From: Miscanthus floridulus | Lineage: Eukaryota > Streptophyta > Magnoliopsida > Poales > Poaceae | DNA length: 64,000 nt | Reading direction: 5' to 3' | NCBI RefSeq assembly: GCF_019320115.1 | Contig: NC_089583.1 | Coordinates: forward strand, 77,377,739 to 77,441,738 | Shown here: one piece after another, positions 53,502 to 64,000 of the stretch | Position numbering within the stretch: position 1 is the first letter of the stretch | Layout of the letters: each line of letters begins with the position of its first letter | Made by a program: the position numbers and the translations under genes | Notes under the pieces: model-generated | Databases searched by the model: none | The model's input: the letters and a program-made list of their open reading frames with translations, nothing else | Told to the model about the DNA's origin: nothing

Positions 53502-55281
53502 TGATGAGGACATCGCCACGCTGGACACACCGACACCATGGTCTTCCCCAAGTTCCAATTCGTTCCCAACTCAGCTGCCACGTTGCCCTCGGATTCAGCA
53601 GACACGTCGTCACTGTTTCGGTCATAACTTCCTCATACGACATCAAAACGGGCCGTTCTTGGATGCGTTGGAAAGGGGACGACGACGCCATCATTTTGGA
53701 TCTGGTCCCAGCTCTAGAAGGTCCGTGGATCATTCTGTGTGACCATGACAAGGTGATGCGTCACCTATTTGGGCCAACTTGGCCATGTATCGTGTCGGGC
53801 CTTAAGCCCAAGTTGTGGGCGCCCAACCCCTGGCCGTCCTCAACCCTAGGTCGAGTCTTAGACTATAAACATAGCCGCCGCTGCTGCTACACAATGAGGT
53901 TTTTGTTTAGAGTTTAGTTTTCCATCGAGAAACTGAATCGTTCATTGTAACTGTGGTGACAAATCCTTTTACAGTGATCCAGGGCCCCCGTTCTTGATCT
54001 CCTCCACTGTGTCGATTAGTCCTTTGGAACCGAGTTCTTGAATCCTCTATTGATATTCGCGTCATTCATATTTGCAATTTCAGATCGTGTGTTTTACCTT
54101 CTTGCTTGTGCTCTTTGATTCGCTTGCAGGAAAAGCCTTCTTGGCGAGGTCAATCAAGTTGTGCTTGGTTGATAACCAACGGAGCAGTGGTGTAATGGTT
54201 GCAGGGTTCGAATCGCGTCTGATTTGAAGCCGGATCGCCAACATCGAGATCTCCACAAATCGAACTTATCGGCTACCTCTCGGAAGATCGGGCCTATACT
54301 CATCAATTGGTATCAGATATTTCAGGTTTACCACGAGGTATAATCTCGTTTGCCTTAGATTCATATTTGTTCATGCCTAGAGTCCACAAAAAGCCCAAAA
54401 ATATTTCAATTTCCGCTATCCTATCGCCCTTTGTGCCTTTGCAATTTCGTTTCAGATTCGTGTTGTTGAGTTTGAATTGATGAGTACAGGCCCGATCTTC
54501 CGAGAGGTAGCCGGTAAGTTCGATTTGTGGAGATCTCGACATTGGCGATCTGGCTTCAAATCAGACACGATTCGAACCCTGCAACCATTACACCACTGCT
54601 CCGTTGGTTATCAACCAAGCACAACTTGATTGACCTCGCCAAGAAGGCTTTTCCTGCAAGCGAATCGAAGAGCACAAGCAAGAAGGTAAAACACGCAATC
54701 TGAAATTGCAAATATGAATGACACGAATATCAATAGAGGATTCAAGAACTTGGTTCCAAAGGACTAATCGACACAGTGGAGGAGATCAAGAACGGGGGCC
54801 CTGGATCACTGTAAAAGGATTTGTCACCACAGTTACAATGAACGATTCAGTTTCTCGATGGAAAACTAAACTCTAAACAAAAACCCCATTGTGTAGCAGC
54901 GGCGGCAGCTGTGTTTATAGTCTAAGACTCGACCTAGGGTTGGGGATGGCTAGGGGTTGGGCGCCCACAACTTGGGCTTAAGGCCCGACACGATACATGG
55001 CCAAGTTGGCCCAAATAGGTGACGCATCACCTTGCTGTGGTCACACAGAATGATCCACGAACCTTCTGGAGCTGGGACCAGATCCAAAACAACGGCGTCG
55101 TCGTCCCCTTTCCAACGCATCCAAGAACGGCCCGTTTCGATGTCGTATGAGGAAGTTATGACCGAAACAGTGACGACGTGTCTGCTGAATCCGAGGGCGA
55201 TGTGGCAGCTGAGTTGGGAACGAATTGGAACTTGGGGAAGACCATGGCGTCGTTGTGTCCAGCGTGGTGATGTCCTCATCA
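53502..55281. mobile_element. Inverted-LTR retroelement: two 804-bp LTRs head to head around a 172-bp centre
   Basis: 53502-54305 starts TGATGAGGACATCGCC and ends ATACTCATCA. 54478-55281 is its reverse complement, also 804 bp, differing at a few percent of positions. The centre (54306-54477) begins ATTGGTATCAGATATTTC, a PBS of the initiator tRNA-Met type, on the first LTR's side only. GTTTG flanks the whole unit (53497-53501 and 55282-55286), a perfect 5-bp target duplication. It has TG...CA termini, so integrase inserted it as one unit. No coding sequence. LTR start and PBS suggest a Ty1/copia element (inference). Confidence 0.9.
54308..54320 (+). other. tRNA-iMet-type primer-binding site
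   Basis: TGGTATCAGATAT, two bases after the end of the first inverted LTR. The usual plant sequence is TGGTATCAGAGC. No equivalent stands beside the second LTR. Confidence 0.7.
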
Positions 55282-55472
55282 GTTTGTAACCCCACAGCAA
55301 ACTTCGAGCACCTGAGTTCAGGAATAAAGTCACTGATCGACTCAAATTGGACGTAGGGCACGTTGCCTAAACTAGTATAAACCCTATGTCATTGACTGCT
55401 AGGCCACCTCTGATCACAACATGTAGCAAAACTACAAATACTTACGTGTTGGTCACTTTCTGCACTGACAGT

Positions 55473-55490
55473 TGGCGCCGTCCGTGGGGA
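55473..55490 (+). other. Primer-binding site of the outer gypsy element
   Basis: TGGCGCCGTCCGTGGGGA, two bases after the LTR end TGACA; a common Ty3/gypsy PBS form in plants. Confidence 0.75.
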
Positions 55491-55558
55491 AGACATTGTA
55501 CGTTCACACTTTTGGTCATCGGATGGCCCACTTTTCTGCCACCTTCGCCATGGCGGGC

Positions 55559-57190
55559 TCAAGCAATATGACCCGCTTCAGCTTGCTAGAGTTTCCTACA
55601 CTCCCACCTACTAGGATGCGTGTTCCACCCATCTTTGAGCTATCTTAGGCCTTCCTCTTTCGAAGCCTAGATTTTATCACCAAACGGCTCAGCATACTAC
55701 ACCTCCGCGAGGAGGCACTTGTTCTGGCGCTCGTTAGAGGGGCGCCCTCCATTGGCTCCAAAACACACGATGACTTCAACAACGAGGCGCCTACGCTTCA
55801 ATCCGAGCAAACGCTCTGCTCAAACCCTACTATGAGTAATGTACATGCTATTATTTACTCGCTATTTACTATCTCCCACCAATTATCCAGAGGGACTGCA
55901 TTGTCCGCACCGCGACCACCGTATGACCGGTTCCCCTATGGCCTTGTGTCCCCCGTGGACACATGTGCTCAGGGGCTCCGAAGGACGCTGGCATTGCCCC
56001 CTCTCACATCTAAATTTGTGGGGATGGCGAGCTATGCTCCCACCTGTTTCCTTGACCTCATGGATGATGATGTCAAGAGTGACGGCTCTAGCATCGGTGA
56101 CATGGCACCTAGCCACCGTCTGTCCTAGGAGTGCCCTATGGCGGACGCTCCAGGACAGCCATCGGTGGTAGCAGAGTCCTTACAGACTCACACCCCTTTA
56201 GACCCTCATGCGGGGGCCCTCGTGCTCGCACAAAAGCATGGTGAGGAGCTACAACAACGGCGGTAGAACCAGCCGCCACATGCGCTGGCGCACTTCGTGC
56301 ACCACGTCGCACCCCATATGCGTGACTCGGCGAGCGGCGCCCGAGGTCACGTCCGCTAGGTCCAACACAACATCATGGATGGGGGGAACGATCCCCCATA
56401 GTTCACTTGGGCCAGCCAGAACATCACTGCCGTGGTAATGCTTCTGCATGGCCTTTCCGAGCCGAACAACCCCTAGGAATAGGTGATCCACCAAAACCTC
56501 CAGGCACTGGTGGAACCGCTGTCGTTCAACAGGTGGAGAGCTCCACATCACGACACTGACTCGCGGCCTCTCTCTCCACTAGGGGAGTGGGGGCACACCA
56601 AACAAATCGCTCCACTCACTCACTGCTACAATCGCTGAGCGCATCACAGGAGGTTGCATCTGTGCCCTAGCCTAACCTGGCGCCCGCTTCGCACCGACTG
56701 CCTGTACGTGAGCGGCTCATGCCGAACCAAGACGCTCATAGCATCATTAGCAACCGGTGTTGGTCCTAGCACAATGATGACGTCCATCGAGCGACAGTGA
56801 TGGTAGGCGACATAGACCTCGGTCGGACCATTGAGAGGAGTGGTGAAACAAACCCCAGGCACAATCGCCGGCCGGATGACCAGAGTCCTAGCCCGGATGG
56901 CCCTGGACCACGGGCCTTTGGCCGACGCATCCCAAGAGCGCTGTTACCACAACGCTTCAAAGGAGGCTGAGACAAAGGCAAGGCCAAGTGCGATGATCAA
57001 GATGAGGGCCCCTCCACGTAGAGGGGCAAAAAGAATAAAAAAGATCATTGCTAACCGGCCAACTCCGCGTTCGTCGCCATGGCTGATCACACGGGCAAGC
57101 AGCCCCAATAGGGCCTTCTAGATCACATCAATGAGCTTATGGAGAGCACGTGCACCAACCATGCCTACTCCGTCAAACACCTCTACAAAG
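55559..57190 (+). pseudogene. gag of the second non-autonomous gypsy element
   Basis: From ATG 55559 the frame is open to 56128 except for one stop at 55646 (RFSLLEFPTLPP, HDDFNNEAPTLQSEQTL, PPYDRFPYGL, FLDLMDDDVKSDGSSIGDMA). Later parts are in shifted frames: VLAQKHGEELQQRR at about 56225, ASQNI near 56410, RRIPRALLPQRFK near 56925 and a C-terminal LLDHINELMESTCTNHAYSV at about 57115-57175. It shares its linker modules with the gag at 21486-23395. There is no capsid core as clear as in that copy, and part may be deleted. Confidence 0.75.
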
Positions 57191-57319
57191 ACTGCAAGCT
57201 CCCCAAGCGCCTTCTACGATAGGTCGGTGGGCCAAAGGTAGGAAAAGGCAAAGACGCAGTGGGCAAGAAAGGGGGCGTAGCGGGCAAGGATCCGGACGAC
57301 TAAAGGTCCCTATATGGCA

Positions 57320-57421
57320 ACCAAGGTGATCCAACTGGGTGCCGACCGACTGAAGGATGACAACAGCAACATTCTCACCAACACTTGGAACAGCAAACAG
57401 CTATGTCGTCTCTTTCCCTAA
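57320..57421 (+). pseudogene. Integrase C-terminal tail
   Basis: Only the last ~33 codons remain: IQLGADRLKDDN, then NTWNSKQLCRLFP and the stop at 57419. It is the same end as the tail at 23398-23646 (NIEQLCRFYP) and sits about 150 bases after the gag end, so catalytic pol is deleted here too. 57422-57924 is AT-rich spacer with no gene. Confidence 0.65.
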
Positions 57422-57924
57422 AATTCAGTCTTACCATTTTTACTTAACGTTTGCTCCTATAGAGCACCCTGACCCGAACACTTTCGGCCTAGATTGCTCG
57501 GGAGCTCCACAGGGGTGCAATGCCACCTCTCTTTTTACTATCATATGATAAATACATTTTTCCCCGAACGAAAGGATAGTTCGTTCCTTTAATTACCTTA
57601 CATAACTTTGCTTTAAATATTCTGACCGATTGCACCCTACCTCTACCTATGGTTACGAGCAGCTGAGCCTTGTGGGCCATGCCTAGGCCCTTAAGGTTGC
57701 GGCCTATGGTACGAACGGGCAGGTGCGAAAAAGAAAAGAATAAAAAACAAAGTTATGCTAAGATAAAAATAAGGAACGGACGGGACAAGCTTCCCCAAAT
57801 GAAGTAGTTCATCACAAAAACAAAGTTACTATATTCATGAATACAAAAAAACACTTTACAAGGAGGCTCCCCCACCACATTATCTTTTACACCTACTAAA
57901 GTATTTCTACTCTAAAAACTTCTA

Positions 57925-60900
57925 TTACGGCTCCCCGGCGACATCGGCTACCGGCTCGCTCGATGAGGGTAAGGGCTGCTCGTCCTCTGATTGGGCAACG
58001 TTCGGCTTGATCGGAGGCGGGGCGATGTCTGCTTCCAACCCAGGCTCCATGCCATCCATAGGCTAGGTGGCGTCCTCCTGACACATGCCTTTGGCCATGT
58101 CCACATGATGAGCATCCATCACCCACTGTGTGGAGACTTGCTCGGCCACCAACTTTGCGTGTGGCAGCAAGCTCTCCCCAAGCGATAGGATGTCCTCTAT
58201 GCTCTAGCCATCGGCATACCCATAGCAGATGGTAGCAAAGTCTAGGTTTGGGTGGTATGTCACCACCGAAGTCAACACCCCCAACGTCTTGTAGAATAGC
58301 CCATCTGTGATGAGGGCCCGAACCTCATCTAGAACCTCTGCCAGCCGGATGGCGGGCGTGCTGGTGCTTGGCACCGACCTAAAGACCTTCGAGACGATGA
58401 GCTGGGCAACATTGCACATTTGGTTGAGTTCCCCCTCAAGAGCACATCGCTCTTCAAGGGACTTGGCCAGCGCCTCCGCATTCTGGCCAATCGTCATTTT
58501 GGCCATCTCTAGGTCCCGCTCCAATGACTCCACCTTTCCACCTAGCTTTGGGAAAAGGGCGACAAGCTTAGAAGTAAGCTAAAGGAAGAAACCAACATGT
58601 CAAAAAGCAGAAAAGGTACGTACTGAGGTGGGAGTTCTCAAAGATAGAGAGTCCCTCCTTCTACTGAATAACCTACTCACATAGCCTGGCGTTCGCCCCC
58701 TCCGTCCCCATCACCTATCCCCGAAGTGCGAGCACTTCCTGGTCGGCCTCCAACCAGGCCTTCTGCTCTAACTCTAGGGCCTTCCTCTCCATCTCTAGAG
58801 TCCCTCGGGAACTTTGGAGCACCGTCTCAGTGTTCGCTAGGGACTTATGCAGTGCTGCTTCGATCTCTACCAGGTGGACCTTCGCCGCCTCAAGCCCCCA
58901 CTCGGCAGTGGTCGCCTGATCCACCATAAGTTGCTCTACCGCTCGTGCCTTGGTCACCTCTACCACTCGGCCTTAGGACTCATGATGGGCAGACTCTAGC
59001 TCATGCTCGAGCTCAGCCATCTAGTCATGCTCCTCCCAAAGGAAAAGAGACTTATGGCACGACATCCCCTCCAAGCTCTGTAAAGCAAGGAGCTAACACG
59101 ATGAAGCAACCAGTAAGGAACCAAGGAATCAAGAACAAATCATAGAGAACTTACCTCTGCAGTGTGGGGCAGGTCAACCGTAACCGCCCGATGGATGGAC
59201 TTGACCTACTCCAAGGCCTCCTCAATCCTCACCCTGGTTTGGGTGAGATCGGACTCCATTGTCACTTCACTCTCCCCTAGGATGTGCTAGAGCACCACCT
59301 CTTTATCATCGTGGAGGATGAACCAAGCCTTCCTTGGGTCACTAGGGCAGGGCCACACTAGATTATGGCTCACCCCAAACCTACTGGATGGCCTAGCCGA
59401 TGACTGGACCACCTCTAGCTCCTGCGATGGTGCCGGTAGCTCCACCTCATCACCTGCTTTGCCATCAGAGGGGATCTCCACCACCTTGATTTCATAGGCC
59501 ACCGATAGGAGTTCTGGCTCTGGCTTGGCCGCATCTCCCCCTGGCACCTCCAGCTCTGATTGGGAGGGTGAGTCATGTGGCCCTCTGCCCGATGAGACAA
59601 GGAGCCCAGTCTCCCTCTCCTCTTCTACAATAGCCGATGGAGGAGGGGCCACAAGGGTTACCTCTGACGCAGCCTCCGCCATAACCATCAGGATTGCTGC
59701 CAACGTCGATGCCACCGTTGGCACCGTACTAGCGAACGACCTGAGGGGTGACACCCCTAGAAGAGAAGGACCCGCTGCCAACACCCTACTCTCCTTGTCG
59801 CTTACCATGGCATGCTGCAAGGTGGGCCTCCAATCCAACCACATGGGAGTTGGGGCGATGCTCAGCCCCGTCAGCATCCGGCCGCTATCGAAAAAGTATA
59901 GGTCAGTCATACTCCAAAAAACTCAATAGCGAGATTGAAAAGAAACAAAGAAGGTGTACCGAGCTAGGAGTGGTAGGACTCTAAAGCCCTGGCCCGATGG
60001 CGATGGGTCCACTAGGTGAGGATCACTCCTAGGTCATGACCCACGCCCCCTCACTTCAGTCACAGGGGGAGTCAACCCTACTAGCTCTTGCTCAGCCCAT
60101 GAATCACCATGACCTTGAGCTCGGGGCATGCCAACTAGAGCAGTTGGCAGGGCATTCCCCCATTGTGGGTCACACACTGGCATAGGCCCCAATGACGCAT
60201 AGGTGTGAGCTCACTCTCCCGACCGCCTAGCCTATCCCGTCGTGCCCATAGTAGGTGGGGACGAGGTCGGTGACACCTTAGAAGGGCGTGGTGACCACGT
60301 CCACTTCGCCCCCCCATTCGCTGATGGCGTTCGCGCTCATAGCACTCTTCCTTGGCATGGAGACATCACCGTGCCTCTCTAACTCCTACTCGCCACCAGC
60401 GGACGTGGCCGTAGGATCATGACGCACCACCAAGGTCACAACAACCTCCCGGTCTCCCTCCTCCTTAGAGAAGATCATGTCATCACCCACCTCTGTGGGG
60501 TCCTCTGACTTGAGCTCTAACTCAATGTCGCTCCTATTTTTGCCAACCCACACGCGTCGGGCGATCTCCATTGCCTTCTCATGTTTCTACCGAGCCTCCT
60601 CAACTTTCTTCCTCCTCCTCTCAACTGCCACCTCCTTCTGAGCAGCTTGCTGTGCCGTGCCCTCCAGCCCCTTCAAAAGGTGTGGCTGGGACTTGTAAAC
60701 TCCAAGTCCCTACGAAATAGGTGACTCAAAATAAAAAAAAATTGGAGAGCATAGGGGAAAAGAACATAGTGTAAGGAGAGGGGAGCATACCAATTTGGAC
60801 ATTGTCGTAGCGTTGAGGGATCTAGGCTTTCCATTGAGGGTCTCTTTAGGCCTCAGCTGCAGCACTCGGTCAATGTGACTCTAGACCTCATTGTTTGGTA

Positions 60901-61478
60901 GCTCCTCCAGCAATGCATGGTCGAGGTTTGTCGGGCCATTGTACTTCCACATCGACCATGTCCTCTCTGCTAGCAGAGCGACCCAATGGTGGAAGAGGGT
61001 ATGGAACACCCACACCCCATCAAGGCCGCACCACATGAGCTTCTAGAGCTCTACCTCGATAATCTCCACATTCTTCTTCTGCAGGCTAGCGGGGCCCCAC
61101 GACCAGCTCTCCTACTTCTTCGACCTCCCACTGGCGAAAGGCAGGAATGGCACCTCCACTGGGTTCCTGATGTAGAACCATTCCTCGTGCCACCCCCCGA
61201 TTGGAGTCATAGGGGCTGTACATGGGGTATGAGGCCAACACGCTTGGTTCCTTCTTAAGCACGAAGCCCCCACCAGCGCGATCATGAGTGGCGTCCCCTT
61301 CGACAAAGCTCGCCTAGAGAACATCCACCGAAAAAAGTCCGCGTGTGGCTCATCCCATGGAAGGCCTCACACACAGTGACAAAGCCGATGATATGCAGCA
61401 CCCAAGTCAGATTGAGGGGCTGCAGCTCTAGGCCCCACTCATTGAGGAGCCCGCACAGGAACCAGTGCTCGGGGTATC
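57925..61478 (-). pseudogene. Antisense extra ORF of the second gypsy element
   Basis: Minus strand, 5' end cut off by the LTR at 61479. The first recognisable block is LNLTWVLHIIGFVTVCEAFH, then WHEEWFYIRNPVEVPF, equivalent to the FCEAFL and WNARWFYIKQ blocks of the aORF at 39735-43009. A Ser/Pro/Glu-rich acidic middle (60571-59287), a long coiled coil (58966-58204, with EAALHKSLANTETVLQSS and SLERDLEMAKM), a globular-looking part (IRLAEVLDEVRALITDGL) and an acidic tail ending at 57925 follow. Several stops (for example near 58202) and frameshifts. Function unknown; assigned to the same family (Transposase_28-like, from memory). Confidence 0.75.
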
Positions 61479-62280
61479 TGTAACACCTCTAGTGTTTTGA
61501 CCTAATACTAAAATTTGACATGTCATCATGTGCATTGCAAAGCATTCATATAGTAGAAAATTTTGAATGCATTCACTATATAAGCTTTATTTCATAATGT
61601 TGTTATTTCATGTGATGTGTTTCAAAAACCCTAAATAAAGATCATGACCACAAGGGTCAAATTTCATGTGATCATGTGAGGCCATGTGTCATTTGACTCA
61701 AATAACCCTAATGGGCCATGTTACTGGTCAAAAATCAAAATATAAGTAAAAGGAAGACAAATCAAATTTGAATTCATTTTCAAATTATAAAAGTCCTTTT
61801 TGCCCCTTTTGACTAATTCAAAATCCATGAGGAATTTGGGGTTGAGGCAAAAAGCAAAGTTGGAGATTATTTTATGTAGATCAACTTTGGTATTCAAAGT
61901 TTTTCAAGTTTACATATAAAATTTGGAGTAATTTTGAAATGATTCAAATGATCAAATGCACCCCAAATTCAAATTTCAAAATGGAGGCAGAATTTGAAAA
62001 TGTTCCTAGAAGCAAAGTTGTAGAGTTTGAAAAATTGAACAACTTTCATTTTTGGAGATTTTCAACTTCTTTAGAAAATTTGGGAGTAATTTGAAAAATG
62101 GAAGCAGTGGCAGTTCTGTAATTATTTCAAAAAAAAATCAACTCCACCTCACTGCTTGCCACCGGCGCCACGCGGGGGTCACCGCCGATCAAATTTCGCC
62201 GCTTTCACGTGTAGTGACACGCTGCCATCTCAGTGGTGAGCTCGCCTGTGTGCTGTCGACACCGCACACCTTCCTTCTTT

Positions 62281-62290
62281 CTATAAATAG
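62281..62290 (+). promoter_or_regulatory. LTR TATA box
   Basis: CTATAAATAG at the GC-rich block, equivalent to 3749. Confidence 0.65.
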
Positions 62291-63674
62291 GAACGAGCCG
62301 CCGTCATTTCGTAGTTTCCTGTCGACTGTTCGCCGCCGGTGACATTGCCGCGATCGTCAAATTCATCCTCGTCGGACCACCTCAGGCCAATTGCGTTGGC
62401 CAGCAGCTCCACCACACCTTGCCGCTCATTCTCAACCTACTCGCCTTGCTTCTAGCCGATCAGCACCACCGCGCGACGTCGTCTTCTTTGGAGCCGGCCG
62501 AAGCTCCGCCGTGACCCACCTCACCGTGGCCAGGGCAATTCAGAACGTCTCTGCCTGCACCAAGTACATCATCGTGATCATGGTGAGCTCCTGAGCGTGA
62601 TGCTCACTCTTCTTTTGACTCTACTGCACCATAGCCCTAGCTACATCGACCACCGTCGGGTCCGAGCCACCATGGCCGACGTAGAGTTCCATCCGGTGTG
62701 CCCTTTGCTGTTCTGAGGGTTGGGATAGATTCGCGACATGGTGTAGATCATGTAGGTGCAGTCCGTCTCACTGGAGAGTCACCACCGGCGCGTTTTGCTG
62801 GCCGGAGCTGGCCATGCCGCCGTGTCTTGTTCCCTGTCGCTAACGAGTGGGGTCAGTCTGTCAGTGAGAAGGGAGAAGAAGAACAGTGAAAATTGTTATT
62901 TTCTGATTTTTGAATAGTGCAGCAATTTTTCAATTTTGTAGGAATTTATTTACACATCCAAAAATTCTGAAAATTTGTGGGTAGCTTCTGTACATGATCT
63001 AGTATGGTTTAAAAATTTGAAACATGAAATTTGAATAAATTTTTAATGTTCAAATATTCAGTCCATTAATTAATAAATGCAATTTCCATTATTTTTGTAA
63101 GTCACTATATAACTCCAAAAATTATAAAATTTGTTTTGGTACACTAATTTATCATGAGGAAGCTTACATAAAAATTTGAGCTTAATTGGACAAAGTTTAT
63201 TTTATACCTAATATAGACTTAACTATTTAATTAATTATTCATTTAATTAATGTTTAATCAATTAGGATTTGTTTGACTTTAGAATTGATTGTTGACCTTG
63301 GGTCATTAACTTATAATGATCCTTAGTACCTTAATTAGTATTTGAACTCATACCTAATTTGTAATTAGTAAATCTTAATGACATTTCATGTGATAACAAA
63401 GGTCATTAACAAGTTAACTCGTCGAAACCCTAAGTGTTGATTAGTGTTGGATCTTGTTTTGGTCATGTTTTGTGACTAGTAGGGTTTCAAGATCCATTTG
63501 GTCAAGTCACATGTATGGTTCTTAATGGTAGGATTGCAAGTTGGTTTTGTTGGCTTGCAACTGTACCGTGAAATAAAGTCATTTGCGGGTGTTTTTACAT
63601 TTCATGTACCGTGAAAGCATCATGTTTACATTATCATCATGTTAAAGCATATGTTATCATTTCGTCTAGAACCC

Positions 63675-63797
63675 GAGAACGAAATGATTCTTGTTGAGCA
63701 AGTTCTGGAAGAATCCCCGGTTGTCACGGGATTCGATAATTGTGGTACTAATCTGAAACCTGAGATCGTCAACGAAGGCAAGCCCCGGTTTATGCAT
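63675..63797 (+). CDS. Conserved peptide block inside the second Tekay-type LTR
   Basis: One open frame with ENEM...EQVLEE, GFDNCGT and EGKP, aligning codon by codon to 5086-5208 apart from a one-codon difference in length. It is preceded by CGTCTAG, which like GGTGTAG at 5068-5074 in the other LTR could be a splice acceptor. No ATG is clearly preferred. Function unknown. Confidence 0.4.
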
Positions 63798-64000
63798 TAA
63801 ACCATTACCTTGTTACTTTGAAAAGTTTATCACCTATGTTAATTATTGCATTAAGTTGATATGTCAAATGTTACCTACTTGATGCACTGCCTACCTTGTT
63901 AATTGTTTACCATCCTTGAAGATGTTTTCATTTATAAAGGCGTAGAATGCTTAGTATGCTTTATGATAGGCTTTCAAAGCAAAAGTTTTGATACAATCAA

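Larger units (their letters stand above)
52371..55470 (+). repeat. 5' LTR of the second non-autonomous gypsy element, with nested insertion
   Basis: Starts TGTCACGAATCGAAAC and ends TGCACTGACA directly before a PBS. 53502-55281 is a foreign insertion. The end part (ACTAGTATAAACC, then ...CACCTCTGA) resembles that of the LTR at 19990. Confidence 0.8.
52371..61478 (+). mobile_element. Non-autonomous Ty3/gypsy (Tat/RIRE2-like) element, 5' part, with antisense ORF
   Basis: 5' LTR 52371-55470 (1315 bp without the nested insertion), PBS 55473, gag 55559-57190, integrase tail to 57421, spacer, antisense ORF 61478-57925. It is cut at 61479 by a Tekay-type LTR and would continue beyond the window. 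Protease, RT, RNase H and the integrase core are missing. Left flank GTTCC (52366-52370) would be its target duplication. Confidence 0.85.
61479..64000 (+). repeat. Tekay/Del-type LTR, truncated by the window end
   Basis: Starts TGTAACACCTCTAGTG within the antisense ORF (left flank GTATC). Same order as 3071-6630: AT-rich start, GC-rich block at about 62150-62880 with a TATA box, AT-rich part with GACCTTGGGTCATTA (also at 4882 in the first LTR), then the conserved peptide block. Whether it is a solo LTR or a 5' LTR cannot be decided here. Confidence 0.88.

Noticed and set aside
53200..53917. 183- and 173-codon frames on opposite strands
   Set aside because: They lie in the inverted LTR arm and appear again as mirror images in the second arm; no protein family fits.

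Overview
This window is plant nuclear DNA from a repeat-rich chromosome region, almost certainly of a grass. It consists mainly of nested LTR retrotransposons (Ty3/gypsy: Tekay/Del chromovirus, Athila-like and Tat/Retand-like), one CACTA (En/Spm) transposon, hAT-type MITEs, and a short island of decayed host genes. The grass assignment rests on the family resemblance of the gag, antisense-ORF and F-box sequences; a panicoid grass such as Miscanthus, Saccharum or Sorghum is a guess. I see no intact host gene, no rRNA or tRNA gene and no CRISPR array. Every coding region has stops or frameshifts.

Layout. 1-6630 is the 3' half of a Tekay-type chromovirus (pol with chromodomain, then a 3.56-kb LTR). 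6631-10457 holds diverged direct repeats and unrecognised remnants. 10458-28783 is an internally deleted Athila-like element on the minus strand. A 3.2-kb solo LTR is inserted in its protease gene, and a 7.7-kb non-autonomous gypsy element (19990-27709) is inserted in its 5' LTR. From about 30500 to 46582 runs a CACTA transposon with a TNPA-like gene. A complete 12.6-kb Tat/Retand-type element (31903-44458, TSD AGGAG) and a 0.7-kb hAT MITE are inserted in it. 46583-48180 contains a gag scrap and an old antisense LTR. 48540-52290 is the only host-gene-like stretch: two F-box pseudogenes and an XS zinc-finger fragment, with a hAT MITE between them. 52371-61478 is a second non-autonomous gypsy element whose 5' LTR carries a 1780-bp insertion made of two 804-bp LTRs in inverted orientation. 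61479-64000 is the start of another Tekay-type LTR, inserted in the antisense ORF of that element.

How the parts relate. The Tat/Retand element carries gag-protease-RT-RNase H-integrase on the plus strand and an additional long antisense ORF before its 3' LTR. The two non-autonomous gypsy elements keep gag and the last part of integrase but have lost the protease-RT-RNase H-integrase core, so any mobility would have needed proteins from a full relative. One of them also keeps the antisense ORF.

Most unusual observations: the inverted-LTR insertion with a perfect 5-bp target duplication; a short peptide-coding block inside the long Tekay LTRs that is conserved at protein level between two diverged copies; an Athila LTR that appears to contain a second PBS and PPT; and a perfect heptad-repeat coiled coil in an antisense ORF. 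All boundaries were read by eye. Percent identities are rough estimates.
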